Positions 1 to 12,393 of a DNA stretch of 64,000 bases are shown here, piece after piece. The position numbers and the translations under genes were made by a program. The notes beneath the pieces were generated by a model. It was not told where the DNA came from and did no database searches. It was given only the letters and a program-made list of their open reading frames with translations. Positions within the stretch are counted from its first letter, which is position 1. The number at the start of each line of letters is the position of its first letter. This stretch comes from Trichopria drosophilae (lineage: Eukaryota; Arthropoda; Insecta; Hymenoptera; Diapriidae): positions 2,055,001-2,119,000 of the forward strand of contig CM059585.1 in the NCBI GenBank assembly GCA_030407085.1, in the 5' to 3' direction.

Positions 1-3000
1 AAAACGCCCGAGCTTTTTGAGAAATAGAAATGTGCGGTTAAATTAGTAAATATAGAGTTAAAAAAGAGCAGTTACGTATGTGAAAACCACTTCAAAGAGG
101 CTGAAATTCTGCGTGACAAGAAAATATGTGACGAATCTGGAAATGTTATCTTTCATGTAAGTACATATTTTGAAAACCGTTAATGCTCACTTGTATTTGA
201 TGTCTGACACTTACAAAATCGCAATTTCTATAATCGTAGAAATCGTGTCGATACCTCAATATTAATCTCCAATTAATATTTTTTATAACATATAATAGTT
301 TATCACAATAATAACTTTCATAATTAAATCAATATTTGTTTAAAAGCTTGTTTTTCTTTTTTTTATCTACAAATCATTCAGTATTGTTTTTCTTTAATAA
401 ATCGGATAAATATAAAATAATTTTTATATTACAGTTTTGTTATAGTAGTTCATGTTTCAGAGGAAATTTAAACATGTATCCCTCGTGAAAGGATCTGTTC
501 CATCCATCTTTGAGAGGAATATTCATCCTAAAAAGAACACCATGGAACATTCAGATACAAGCAACGAAGATACTATGGATGTCTTGTACGAAGAACACTT
601 CGTTAATATTAATACCGATCACAATTTGGAACCAAATGGTATGTTCTATATTTTTATATTAAACAGTAGAGTAGTATAACAAAGTTTACATTTGTGATGT
701 ACGATTACTAATTACATAATATTACTTATTCAAGTAATATTACTGTACCATACCAGTTATTATGATAAAAAATGTACAATTTTATATGCTACCTTATCAT
801 TCAGCGTGTAGATGTATGTTGTAATGATTTTATATCTTCTCATTTTTTTTCCTATTTAACATAAAAGGATCAACAGGACAGATTCATTGTAGTTGAGCAT
901 GCACTTGCGACCATTGGTTCTCTTCTTCATAAGTGTACATATCGATAAAAAATAAAAAAAGATACAGAATCAATGACCTTAACAGTACATACAGTTTTAG
1001 ATGTCCATTACGGTTCGCACATCATTCAATACGAATGTACTATGCACATACTCTGTAATTGTTGTAAAAATCGACGTTTAAAATTTGTAGTAACCATTCT
1101 AAATAATTTAACATAGTAACAAGTACATATAAATGAGTAATTACGTATAATTTTCAGTAAACAAGGCAATGTTACAAACCTCAAATTCTGAAGCTCATGT
1201 AAATTTATTTCGAGCAATTCATAATAGGTCGACAACTTTAACACTTCCTAATGATAATTGGAATTTTCACATCCAAGAATTTCCTCCATTGATTCAATTG
1301 TATGAAATAGGACAATCCTCAGCAATGAATGGTTACAAAATGTGGTTTAAGAAACATGTACGTATATTCGATCTTGTTAATTCATAGAATTCACCAATCT
1401 CATAAATGGAGGCACAACAAATGTCCATTACAACTTAATAATGGTACAATATGTACATTTTGTGCATCATTGGATAGAATATTGCGGAAACACACAGCTA
1501 TCAGTGACAAGAAGAAAAAGCATAATACTTCTTTTCTATCACCTAACAAAGAAAAAATAGATTTGTTAAGAAAAGCTAAGCGTATTCAAGCTCAGACCTT
1601 AAGAAGAAACAAGCGAAAGTTGTACACTTTGCAAAAAGCGATCGATGAATTACAAGCTAAATTGGAGAAGGTAGAAAATGAGACATTAGAGCAAGTATTA
1701 AAGGATTTGAATCTCCCTGATTCTCAGGTAGTCAGTAATTTCATTTTAATCAAATCTTTCGCTAAATCGATGACACTATATTATACATAATACTTTTCTC
1801 ATATTTACACATTATTTCAATGTTTACCTCATGAAGTAACAAATTTTTGAGTTTTTATAGTAGTCTTATTGTATGCTGAATGATCATGTTGGGAATGGCA
1901 ATCTATTTAAAAGCGACTTTTTATATAATTTTTACTTTTATTTAATCATTTTTTACATTATATATTTTTTTATTATATGTTCTCTGCAAATAAAACCTTA
2001 TATAATTATTTAGATTTTTAGTAATAGCGCTGCATCAGGCTTGAAATTTTATCAAGAAAAGAATCCATCACTTTTTGAAAATTGTGAAGCCACCGTTGAA
2101 TTCACCATCAGAATGAACAACCTTTTTGATGCATTAAATAGAAGATATCCTAAGGAAGGAGTGAAAAATGGAAGTAAAGATTTGGAGGTACAAACATGTA
2201 TAAAGCATATTTTATCATGATATATTTTAGCTGCTATATTCTTACCCAAATAAAAGTGGTCTTTACCTGTTTATTTTACAAATAAATAAGTAATTGGAAA
2301 TTTAAATATTACATTGGCAATAATAAATATTAAAAAAATAATAAAGTTTAAATAATCTACATTTTACCCAGCTTTGATATTTAAATTATACTTCAGACAT
2401 TGACGAGTACCCTGCAATGGTTAAACAATTGGGAACTTGAATTTCGTAAAGGCACAGTTAGCAAAGATCAGTTCCTTACAAAAAATACAGCTGAAGGCTT
2501 AAGGGTGACCATCTCATCGACAATTGCTTTATGCCACGATCTTCTAAATATACATAATTTTAAATACATATTAACGTCAAAAATGAATCAAGATCGGCTA
2601 GAGGTAATTATTATAGGATGTATATAACATACTTATACACATTCATTTTATACGAATCATAACAAACTACACAAAAAATTCAGTATGAATTAATTTGACA
2701 ATGTATCAATTTCTTGAAAATTCATACAAATGCAGCATTGTACATTACCCAGCAGAGATTATGTCATCTTCAGTCTCTATTTATGCATAAACTGATATTC
2801 TACTGTCGCAAAAAATGTGACAGAATCTGTGCCGAGTAGTGTAGAACTGCACTTGTAGTAAATATGGGCATATTTATATGTACATTAAAATTTATATTGA
2901 ATTATGTATCTTGCAGCAATTCTTTGGGATCATCCGGCAAGCAGCAGGTCCGAATGACCATCCAACTTTGGTTTCATTTTTACAGCTGTATAAACTCTTA

Positions 3001-3674
3001 TCAATTTACACATTAGTGAAACCACCAAAATTCGGTAATTGTACAGTGCAAGAGGACACAAACAAACCCCTTCTATCTTTAAGTGATTACAACATGTTAT
3101 TTAAAACTAATTCAGTGTCACATTTCTCAAAGCATGTTGAACAGCTGAAAAAAAATTAGATTCCCTCATTGACACAACTGATTGGGAATATGAAGACATT
3201 AAATTCACCGAACATAACTATTGTTCGTCAACAGTAGGTAGTTGCATCGTCTATTACGTGACGGGCTTTTTGAGCAGAAAATTGCGGAAAAAATTTGAAT
3301 GTTTAACTTGCCAAAAAGGCTTTCAATCAACAAAAGATGTTGGTAATAGTTGTGCACTATTGGTGAATATAAAAAGTCGAGGTGGCTTAATCCACAGTAA
3401 CTTGACGTTATATTCATATATTATGAACATTGAGGAATACTTCATAAAGAATATTGAAGCTGGCGATGAAAATGTATACGAATCAACAGTTTCTGAACTC
3501 ATTTCGAAGTATCACTTTTCATTTCCTTGCAACGAGCACAAAGAAAATATGATTGCCTTTATTATACACTACTATATAACAATGAGAATGAGACAGTGGA
3601 TAAAAGCTCAAAATCGTGATGTCTTAAAACACAGTCGAGAGAAACAAAAATCAGCTAAGTTAATGAAAAAATAA
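1..3674 (+). pseudogene. THAP/P-element-like transposase gene, spliced, core missing
   Basis: P-element/THAP9-type transposases bind DNA through an N-terminal THAP finger and cut with an RNase H-like core. Exons bounded by GT/AG fit about 1-156 (end of a THAP domain, CENHF motif), 461-638 (GSVPSIF, the usual THAP end), 1158-1357, ~1386-1727 (CTFC followed by a Lys/Glu-rich coiled coil), 2022-2187, 2397-2603 and 2917-3674. The last three carry family hallmarks: NNLFDALN, NQDRLEQFFGIIR, NDHP, LVKPP and VTGFLSRKLRKKFECLTC. About 300 or more residues expected between the coiled coil and NNLFDALN (RNase H core and part of the GTP-binding insertion) are absent. An A8 run at ~3150 shifts the frame before the C-terminal block. 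The gene enters from the left edge. A dead transposon is likeliest; a domesticated gene is possible. Confidence 0.75.
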
Positions 3675-4364
3675 AATTGAAAACATAACCTCATTGTTCT
3701 TATTTATTACCTGTTTGAAAAAACATCACAAAGGTGCCACTTTTGCTCACGAGTTAATTTATAATTAATCATTAATAAAATTATTAACTGTTAATTGCTG
3801 TTAATTCTTACATCGTGGCAATCTGTGCTTTCTTGGCTTTCTCTCGCTGTGCGCGGCCATTACTGTTTACATTTTGCCCCAAACGACACGTAGCCGCCTG
3901 GTGACAGAAATCGGACTACGCCGAAATAATCACAGTCAATTTCGTGAGTCCGATCACCTCTTATTCTTACATCGGGGATTCAACGGAATTCAAAATTTCA
4001 ATCCCTTTCCGTTTGCTGGGAATACATAGGTTAGTGTTCACAAACGCAACGCAAGTCGTTGAGTTTTAGTCTAGGCGTCACAAGATGAATTAAATCCGAA
4101 ATTGTCATTCAACTGTCAAATATCTCCAGTTAGAAGTGACAGAATTTGATGAATCTTTGATGAAATGAAAGGTAATTTATCATAGAATAACATAAAAATA
4201 GACCCAAGAATTATTTTAAATAAATTTTACAGTTTTGGATGTTTGTGTTTCAAAAGCAGGTTTTTCTGAATAAAGGAGAATCCATCAGATAAGTATTAAT
4301 TTTCATGATTTGCATCGTGTTTTGAAAGGTATGATTCTTTGGGGAGTATTTTTAATTCTTTTAG
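3675..4364. other. intergenic, no gene recognised
   Basis: No coding pattern or repeat partner was found. Around 3820-4020 the sequence is less AT-rich than its surroundings and could be a promoter or 5' UTR of the ORF that follows. A TTTTAG acceptor-like site lies just before 4365. Confidence 0.3.
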
Positions 4365-4713
4365 GTTACTCTCGAGAAGAAGCGAGGCAAGGTTTCGAGT
4401 CCCAAGGTCACAACGGAGATATCGGACACTTCTAAATTTGGAAAAAGATGAAGGAAATCAAGCTGTTTCTTTTGCCCAAGGTCCATCGCTAATTACTAAT
4501 CCCTTGGATGAGCTTAAAACAATTCTTTTGACGCCCCTCAAGCCGAGTCAGGAAACTGATGCTGAGGACATTCCAACTCAATCATTTCTACAAGTGGAAA
4601 ACGCTGCTGGGTTCCTAGCACCGTTTAACCTACAATTGTGGTTAACAAAAAATGAACCGTTTCGTGACAAGTGTTTCAGTTCGGTCATACGAGTCCTTAA
4701 TATATGCTCGTAA
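4365..4713 (+). CDS. unrecognised small ORF, possibly a last exon
   Basis: I do not recognise this protein. The open frame runs about 116 codons from an acceptor-like TTTTAG to a TAA, and AATAAA signals follow at ~4750. The frame is Arg-rich at the start (SRRSEAR, SQRRYR) and then hydrophilic, with DELKTIL and SQETDAEDIP. No ATG opens it, so it would need an upstream exon. A second frame through the first 80 bases (VTLEKKRGKVSS) also looks plausible, so the true frame is uncertain. A chance ORF is a real alternative. Confidence 0.25.
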
Positions 4714-5809
4714 AATTTTGTGTAATTGTGTAGTGAAGTGAAGGAGAAATAAATAAATATTTAAATAAATTGTAGGGGTAAATTATTAAAAAATAACAAC
4801 AAACAAGTGTTTGTGACATATTTAACATTTCATTGTGCAGTCATATTTTTTCTTCGCACTTGTGTTTAATTTTGCAATCCATTTATATTTTCAGTTTGTT
4901 TACAAAGTGTGTCATGATGCCCACAATTGAAGAGCACACGGGAAAAGCAAAATAAAAGTAAACAGTAAAGATGGACAAACTTCGCTTTTCCTCATGTACC
5001 ATTCAATTCTGCATTCTAAAAAGTGTAAGGTAAATGCACCTGTTACTGACCACTGCCCTGTACCTGACCGCTTTCAATGATTTTATTTTTTATTCAGATA
5101 TATAGAATATATCTTTAACATCTTTTTTCATAAATGGTTTCTTTCGTCATCTAATTTGTCGTATAAAAAAAATAGGTGATAACATATTGTTTTTCATGCA
5201 TAAAAATATGTTTTAGTACTCGTAGTCCAATGCCATATTGGATTCAACGGATTTCTTATAAAATAACTAAGGGAAGTTCATTATTGGTTAAGGCGATATT
5301 TATTCAAATAATAAACGAATTGCAATATATCTTTCACGAGTGGAATGTTTAGATTATTGCGAACTGATGTGTAAATTAAAAATTCATATTTAAGTGCATT
5401 TTTATATAAATAAAGCAGTGGCTATGTATTGATACAAAAAATTCTCGCCTGACCGATAACTAACCAGCCCGGCCAGTTACCGGCCGAGCCACATTCTGCC
5501 GCGTCTTTTAGCATGCCCCTATTGATAGCCATTAGCGTTCGTAGCATACGAATAAAATCGGCAATTGGCCTTTCCGAAAGTATGGACGTTTATGTACGGA
5601 TCGCGTAATTCGAATTTGAATTCAAATTGTTTCTAAACAAAAGAAACATCGTTGTTTAGCGACGAGTTGTTACGAAAAAGCAGATGGACGACAATTTGAC
5701 AGAAAGATGACAGATACTGATAAACGCTCGAACGCGCTGATTCTGCTGCGAACGAAAATAAATTCGCGTCAATTATAATATTTCACCCGGTATTTTAATT
5801 ATTTTCACA
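4714..5809. other. intergenic, nothing recognised
   Basis: AT-rich DNA with no ORF worth reporting and no repeat partner in the window. The 5460-5530 stretch is locally GC-rich and includes a short GGCC-bounded inverted motif. Confidence 0.3.
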
Positions 5810-6007
5810 GGGAGTGGTTACAGTTACAAAAGAAATGGCTCGGTGCAGTGTGCAGCGGAGGAGATGGATATCGGAGCCACTTTTCTGCTACAGACTGCAC
5901 ACGTGGATTATGGAGGGCCAAGGGAGGTTAGGGTTTTAGTCGGTAAACCTTGCCGCCAACATCAAAGGTTAGGGAGTCCGACACACGGGGGGTTAAACAA
6001 CATCTTA
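5810..6007 (+). repeat. orphan 3' UTR fragment of the R4/Dong-like retrotransposon
   Basis: About 200 bp align closely with 56,658-56,855, the 3' untranslated end of the R4/Dong-like element at 47.5-56.9 kb. Shared blocks include GGAGTGGTTACAG, GGAGGAGATGGATATCGG and GTCCGACACACGGGGGGTTA. The match stops before the oligo-A/TAA tail, and the fragment does not lie in a TAA tract. Confidence 0.85.
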
Positions 6008-6054
6008 AAAATATGTACCCTAAAAATATGTTGTATAAATTTTGTTCAGAATTA

Positions 6055-6435
6055 AAGTTTCTGAAATGGTTTTTGCTAATTATCTCGCTCCGACGTCATT
6101 TTCTGGTAAAAATAGATATTTTCAAAGTTGTAGAGCAGAAAATTCTGTATAATTTAAAAAAAAGATTTATTGAAATCGGACAATATGTGATTGAGAAAAG
6201 CCAGACAAAAGATGCCTTGTCCAGTAAAAGTGTCGGAAATAGGCTCTATAACTTTAAAATAAAATTACCTGTACCATTTCCTTTCCTTTTTCTGTAAGAA
6301 ATTATTAACTGATTAAACATTTTTCGAGTTAGAGCGCGCCATCGTCATGCTGTCATTGTTTTTGCAAATTATCTCGCTTTGGTGCCGTTTTCTGGTAAAA
6401 ACAATTATTTTCAAAGTTGTAAAGCAAAGAACTTC
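6055..6435 (+). repeat. two diverged direct repeat units
   Basis: A block at about 6059-6145 recurs at about 6350-6435. Both contain ATTATCTCGCT, TTTTCTGGTAAAAA and TATTTTCAAAGTTGTA. No coding potential is convincing. The family is unknown to me. Confidence 0.5.
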
Positions 6436-6574
6436 TATGACAGCGCTCAAGTACGTAAACGGAATTTTACTAGAGCAAGTTGTATTTAACTATGTGTACC
6501 TTGAAACTCTTTTCCTCACCACCTCGGGGGTAGAATTTCAGGCGCGTTTGATTTTTAAGTGGTGTCCCCTGTAG

Positions 6575-7123
6575 GCCTAATCCACTAACAAGTAACAGTA
6601 CCCAAGTGACAGACGCCGATTTTTCTAAAATTTGGATATGTTCTAGTACATGGAAAACTAAAAGACACGTATTTTTTTTTATCGGCGGTAAATGTTTTTA
6701 GGGGGTGAAACAGTCCCCTTAAAATAGGAGGTAAAATAGAAAAATTGTGACATCTTTAAGACTAGTGCAGCGAATTGAATGATTTTCAGTGCAAAAGTAT
6801 AGTTCGATAACAAACGAAAAACAGGTTAGGTATGTTGGGTGGGGGGGGGGATCAGTGAGACCCCTACAATATCCCACTATCGCTGCGAAATACACCCGTA
6901 GAGAGCATCGATAACCCTTTAATATTAATAGCGCTTATAACCTTCATACTCGCATCCTCCACGCTTGACAAATCTCGTCAGATACAAATTAATAAGCTCA
7001 TCACAGATACATATAGTTCCACATCAATATACTTCATCAATCATTTCGCTACTGATCAGTAGACCAGACGTCGACCGTTTAAATCCATGGGGTGGAGGAC
7101 GGTTCACCGATTGTCTTATCCAC
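6575..7123. other. non-coding flank of the gypsy relic, with a poly-G run
   Basis: No gene. A G-rich homopolymer run lies at ~6840-6850. The stretch below 7124 would be the expected place for the 3' LTR of the minus-strand gypsy relic, but I cannot define LTR ends. Confidence 0.3.
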
Positions 7124-8160
7124 CTATGGATTCTCACTATTACTATTGGACGTATAATATTTGCGCAGGCTCATACGATTATAAGTCCCCACGATAATAG
7201 ATGAATCATTACTATGGCTAATTTCAAATGCATTGTTTGCTTTTTGTCGAACAATACGATAAGGCCCTTCATACAGTTCAAAAAACGTATACACAAGCTT
7301 CTGTGCAGCATCCGAAAGACGAGGGACCCTCACCAACACCAAATCGCCGCAGTCCAGTTGAATCTTACTAATTACCTTTTGGGACCGATATCTTGCTTCA
7401 AACGCTTTTCTCAAATTATTTCCCTCAATTTCAAGTTGGAGTTCACGAGAGATCGGTCGATCTTTTAACCACGGGAATACCTCGACTAACCGATCCCTAA
7501 CAGGAATGCCAAAGTGCAATGAATACGGTACAGTATTTGTGCTACGGTGAATTGTCAAATTTAAGCAATCTTGAATACGCGGAATAAACTTAGCCCACCG
7601 ACTATGATTTGCGCACAAAACGTCCGAAATAATCGACCCAGCTCTCGCATTGACCGCTCGACTGGGTTCGACTGTGGGTGCCTTATTGACGAAAATAATA
7701 CCCCTATACCGAATTCTTCTAGAGCCCGCTTCCAAGCTGGAGAGGTAAATTGGGTTCCATGATCGCTCAAGACCCCCTTTGGAACACCCACATCCTTAAA
7801 ATACACCTCCCTCAACTTCTTCAAACAGATATTCGTAGTTGCTCTTTTAATCGGGAAAAGTGTAATTAGTTTTGAAAAAAGATCTTGAGCGACAAAAATA
7901 TACTTTACTTCACCGACAGACATAGGAAGCGGGCCGTAAAAATCAACGGAGATTATATCATTAGGACATTTGGATTCAACAAAATTATAGGCGCCCTCGT
8001 GCAAAAATTTAGGGGTTTAACGCATTGACACTTGTCGCAACCACGTGTGAATCTTCGAATGTCCTGCCGCAATCCCTTCCAAAAGAAATGTTGCTTTAGA
8101 TAGGCACCCATCTTAAAATTCCCCGCGTGGCCTAACTGCTCGTGGCTGGTTACAAGAATA
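7124..8160 (-). pseudogene. gypsy integrase, frameshifted
   Basis: Integrase joins retrotransposon cDNA to host DNA. The zinc-binding HHCC module reads at ~8155-8030 (HEQLGHAG ... CDKCQ). The catalytic core follows with ISVDFYGP (first Asp), VLSDHGTQF (second Asp) and HPQSNPVERSMRE (Glu), so the DDE residues are present. The C-terminal part (ELYEGPYRI) lies in a different frame at 7124-7735, and the two frames overlap at 7561-7735, which places a frameshift there. This is a non-functional remnant of the gypsy pol gene. Confidence 0.85.
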
Positions 8161-8167
8161 TTGTTTA

Positions 8168-9289
8168 TTATATTATTTTATAATATAGTTTATTGCTATT
8201 CCTGTCACTACAATACAAAATACCATCATGTTCACCAAACTTCAGATTATTTTGCGCTCCATTTTTCAATTCAGCCTCTTCACGTTCCTCGGCCTGCAAC
8301 TTCGACAATTCTTTGAGGTCGTCAACAAGTTCATGTTTCTTGGATAATTTATTTATAATCCGTAAATTACTTTGTTCATCCTGTAAATATCCCCCTAACA
8401 TAGACCCCATGATACGACGTATCAAATACTCATCCTCGTTTCAACGGACCGATTTACGAAATTACGGCTAAAGAAGTCGGCAACTAAATTGTCCTCCCCC
8501 TTACAGTGAGAAATTTCGTAATCATACTCTCGTAGAAAGCAGCCATCTAGTGAGACGTGCATTACGATATGGTGTATCTGAAAGAAATTGCAAAGCCTCG
8601 TGGTCAGTTATAATCTGAAATTTGGATCCGATCAGATACATTCTAAATTTAAGCAACGAATATATAATCGCCAAGAGTTCCTTTTCGGTTGTATTATAAT
8701 GTACCTCTGTACTGGTTAACAACCTGCTCGTAAGGGATATAATTCTGGGCTCATTATCATGATCTATTTGATATAAAACGCCACTTATTCCGGCATTACT
8801 GGCATCAGTTTGGAGACGAAACGTGGCGAATGGCAGATAATGGGCCAACGTGACCGTGTTCAGGAAATTTTTTTTCAATCTATCAAATGCGATGGTATGG
8901 TTCTCCGTCCACTTCCATTCACTTTTGGTACTGAGCAAATTGCGAAAAGGTTCGATATAATCCGCATGTCGGATACTGAAGCGACGATAATATCCGCAGA
9001 CACCCATAAAGGCTTGCAACTGCTTTCGATCGCGAGGCAGTGGAAAATCTCTGATAACACTCAACTTTTCGGGGTCTGCGTCAATCCCCCTTTCCGATAA
9101 TTTATGGCCCAGAAAATTAACTGACTTCCTAAAAAATTCAGACTTTTCTAGACTAAGCGTAAAACCCTTCGCAACTTGCTAAATACTCGTTGAAGATGAT
9201 TGAGATGTTCTTCAAACGTTTTAGACGCGACCAAAATGTCATCCACATAACATGACACACAATCGGATAATTCGTTTGTGACGAAATAT
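8168..9289 (-). pseudogene. gypsy pol: RT palm end, connection and RNase H
   Basis: The RT active-site box YVDD is encoded at 9238-9249, in a frame different from the 8522-9064 ORF. That ORF continues with the usual gypsy RT-RNase H connection (FMGVCGYYRRF) and the RNase H segment: LQTDASNAGISGVL, TEKELLAI and IITDHEAL. The 8168-8425 piece continues toward the integrase. Frameshifts separate all three parts, so the polyprotein cannot be made. Confidence 0.85.
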
Positions 9290-9292
9290 CGT

Positions 9293-10330
9293 CAATCCCG
9301 CCTCTGTCCTGAAATGTCATAAAATAATTACATATATATCTCAATCTTAAGATTGCAGTTTAGCTATTTCCATCGCGGTATCGGTAAATTAAAATAGTCC
9401 ATCTTTCCTTTTCTTCCCTATAACGTTGTCCTTTTCATTCCCGAATAATAATTTCCCAAATTACAAGTTATGTAATTTATTGTTTTCTTGCGGTCTCTAT
9501 CTGCCAGGGTAGTCGATACTGCTCGCACCTTCTCGTGACGTCACTGGACTCACACATAGTTATTCCGTTCAGTTCAGTGCTGGACACATGGAAAACTCGG
9601 TGCGTATAGTACAGTCGGCATACCAACCGTATACTTATTAACAGCATATAATATTAGAGTTCCCCTTCCATACATGATTGCTTGTCCCTTTCTATTCCAT
9701 TGCGTTGCCCCTTATCTCTGCCCATGTACTTCCCTATATGTTTTACCGTCTGTCCCTTTCCCTCGAATTGCGTACCGATACCCGCGAAATGTATTTCCGG
9801 CTCCGAAAATGTAACGAGTTTTAGGGAGAAGGGGTAATTTTCCGATTTGAAGTGCGAAATGTCAACGGCATTTTACACTCACTCCAATTTTGCGTCCCTT
9901 CATTTGCGTTTCTCTTTTGCGATTTTGATTTACTTTTCTTGCGTTTTTGAGTTTTCCCCTTTTTTTAGTTTGGTTTTTAAATTTGCGTTTCCTTTTATTA
10001 TTTGTAGAATATTTGCGTATTTAATTTTAGTGTAATTTGTGCGTACTGAGGATTATTGAGAATTAAGTAAGTAGATTTAAGTTGCGTCTCCGTAATTTTC
10101 CTTTTCCTTTCCTTTTTTTTTTAACGTTACTTCGGTCATTTCAAAAGTATTTTCACCTTAGAGTCGAATTTCGAACCCCTAATTAGATAGTCCCTTTTGG
10201 CGTGTCCCATTTCTTTTATCGTTATTTTATTGTTATTTATTATTTGTAATTTTTATTAATATATGTTTGTAATGTTTTATATTTTGTCTTTTACAATTTA
10301 TTTATTAACCCCTCCATAATACGGGTTATA
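9293..10330. mobile_element. ~1.04-kb insertion inside the gypsy RT, class unknown
   Basis: RT coding sequence stops at ~10,331 (ALGIVLGN) and resumes at ~9,290 just before YVDD. The intervening T-rich DNA has no coding signature. CGT triplets at 9290-9292 and 10331-10333 bound it and could be a 3-bp target duplication. The tips are CAATCCCG and CGGGTTATA, whose CCCG/CGGG parts are complementary. A solo LTR or non-autonomous element is possible. Confidence 0.45.
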
Positions 10331-10333
10331 CGT

Positions 10334-11024
10334 TACCTAAAACAATCCCCAAAGCACGAATAAACCCACTACCTGCCGTCTTGAGTCCGAAAGGTATTCG
10401 AGTAAACTGATACAAGACCCCGTTGTGTAAAAAGGTAGTGTATTGCTTAGAACCTACGTCTAGTGGGATCTGCCAATAACCCTTGACGAGGTCAGTAGTT
10501 GATAAATATCGCACACCTTCGAACTTTTGAAGCAGTTCCTCAATCCTCGGGGGCGACTCGTTATCGGCAATTACGATAGTGTTAATATGTCGGGCGTCTA
10601 AGCATAATCTTATTTCCCCATTCTTTTTCTTTACGACTCGCAACGGATTACAGTAGGGGCTCCTTGATCTTTCGATTACGCCTTGCTCCAACATAATGGA
10701 AATTTGTTTATCCACTTCGGTACGTTGATGTATCGGTACCGGATATGATTTTCTGACAAAGGGCTTATCTTTGATGACTTCAATTATATGTTTGTAATTC
10801 TTTATGCAACCCGGATTGGATGAAAATACGTCCCTATTCTGCAAAATCAGATTACGAACACTTTCCTTTTGCTCCTCACTTATCGAATCCATATGATCGA
10901 CAAAATAATTAATCTCCCTTTTCGATACCTTGCCCTCATCATACCTAATATGGTGTATTTCAGATTGAATAGAATTAACACTCAGACTTTCCTGTATCAC
11001 TATCTGCCTCTTTACTGTTACATA
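10334..11024 (-). pseudogene. gypsy reverse transcriptase, N-terminal half
   Basis: This is the fingers and first palm of a Ty3/gypsy RT. Visible motifs are GVIERSRSPYCNPL, VVKKKNGEIRLCLDARHIN, STTDLVKGYWQIPL (first catalytic Asp) and FTRIPFGLKTAGSGF. The frame is open through most of the stretch, then stops where the 9,293-10,330 insertion separates it from YVDD. Its upstream end is cut by the MITE at 11,025. Confidence 0.9.
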
Positions 11025-11427
11025 CCCAGATAGCAAGGCGCGAGTCTCACTATGTCCTCACATTTGAGATCTCATTTGTGAGGGCGTATATGAGTTAACA
11101 TGAGACTTCAGGTGTGAGATTAATGTATTGCGCAAGTGCGAAAAGTCTCCGCTTTCACGCTTAAATGAGAACATTTTGATATACTTGTAATGATTGGCTA
11201 ACGGTATAAGTCGGTAACCAATAGCCGTCGGGTGGAACGCTTATGCGACAGAACGTTAACGGTTTGCGCATGCGCGAATTCCTTCATAAAGCAAAACTCA
11301 TACGTGAGTGACAATTGTCAGGCGATTTGAGGACACACATAGCATTCACATGGAGCGCAAACGTGCGCTTTAGTCTCATTTATGAGTGTCATTATGCACC
11401 CTATATGAACTCACGTTGCTATCTGGG
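11025..11427. mobile_element. 403-bp MITE with CCCAGATAGCAA inverted tips, TA duplication
   Basis: The ends CCCAGATAGCA and TGCTATCTGGG are inverted repeats, flanked on both sides by TA (11,023-11,024 and 11,428-11,429). Removing the element and one TA rejoins the gypsy pol sequence on either side. It has no ORF. A TA duplication would suit Tc1/mariner-type mobilisation, but the source family is unknown. Confidence 0.85.
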
Positions 11428-11429
11428 TA

Positions 11430-12393
11430 CCGACTGATACCAAAATACCCGATTGACTTCTTCAGTCTCGAACTGTAAATCATTTTTTATAAGAGTACCG
11501 GCACTAAACGTAACTATTTCTGACGGTAGCCACATCCCAAATAAACTAACTCGCCCATTTTCTAACTCAATAATCGCTTTATGACGTTTCAACCAGCCCT
11601 ACACCTACTAGTATGTCATTAGATAACCCGGGTATAATCAAAAACGGATCAACCACCTTCACACAATTAATAACTAATGACAACCAAATTTGTTACCGTA
11701 CTCTCGCCGACTTGCGGCCGATAGCAGTAAAAAGGGAAAACTTACTGACTGGCAATTCACCGTGTCGATCAAAATCAACTTTTTCCGTCCCTGCACTACT
11801 GCCTCTATACGCAGACTAACAATCCTGTGCGAATCGACATCCCTTTCCCCTTCCTGCTTTTCTCCCTCTAATACGTCCCAACAGAGATCGTCAACAAATT
11901 CGGAGTACTGATTACTATGTAACGACCTAACATAATTTCCCGAGTGATTCTCTCGATTTTGACTTTCTTGTTTGTGATTTTCCCGATTATGATTTTCTCT
12001 ACTGTGATTTTCCCGATTATGATTTTCTCTACTGTGATTATCCAGTGGTTGCCTATTTGTAAAACAATTCCATCGATCCGACCTATCATTTTCCCTTTCC
12101 CTCCAATTCTCGACATTCCGATCCGGCCTAGTATGTGGACGTAATCGTCTACATTCATTTAACTCCATCCTATTATGTTGAGGCTGATAATAATCCCCCC
12201 GACCTCTCGTGAATCCATTCACACCCCGAGAATTACTCGATCTTAAAGTATTTCTATAAAAGTGACCGTCCTTGTACGGCTCGTCTATTCGCGCTAATGA
12301 GCTCAACAATTTTTGCGTTTGCCCATATTCCACCGTAGCTAATATATCTCTAGCACGAGAGGGTAATTGCTCTACTATGGTGTAGTTGATCTC
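11430..12393 (-). pseudogene. gypsy gag C-terminus and protease remnant
   Basis: The 11,674-12,333 frame encodes a basic, Asn/Arg/Glu-rich tail with repeated SRENHNRENH units, as in gag nucleocapsid-like tails. A protease-like segment KLILIDT follows, where the expected catalytic triad Asp-Thr-Gly reads Asp-Thr-Val. The region 11,430-11,673 reads as the protease-RT linker in another frame. The degraded triad and frame changes indicate a dead copy. Confidence 0.7.
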
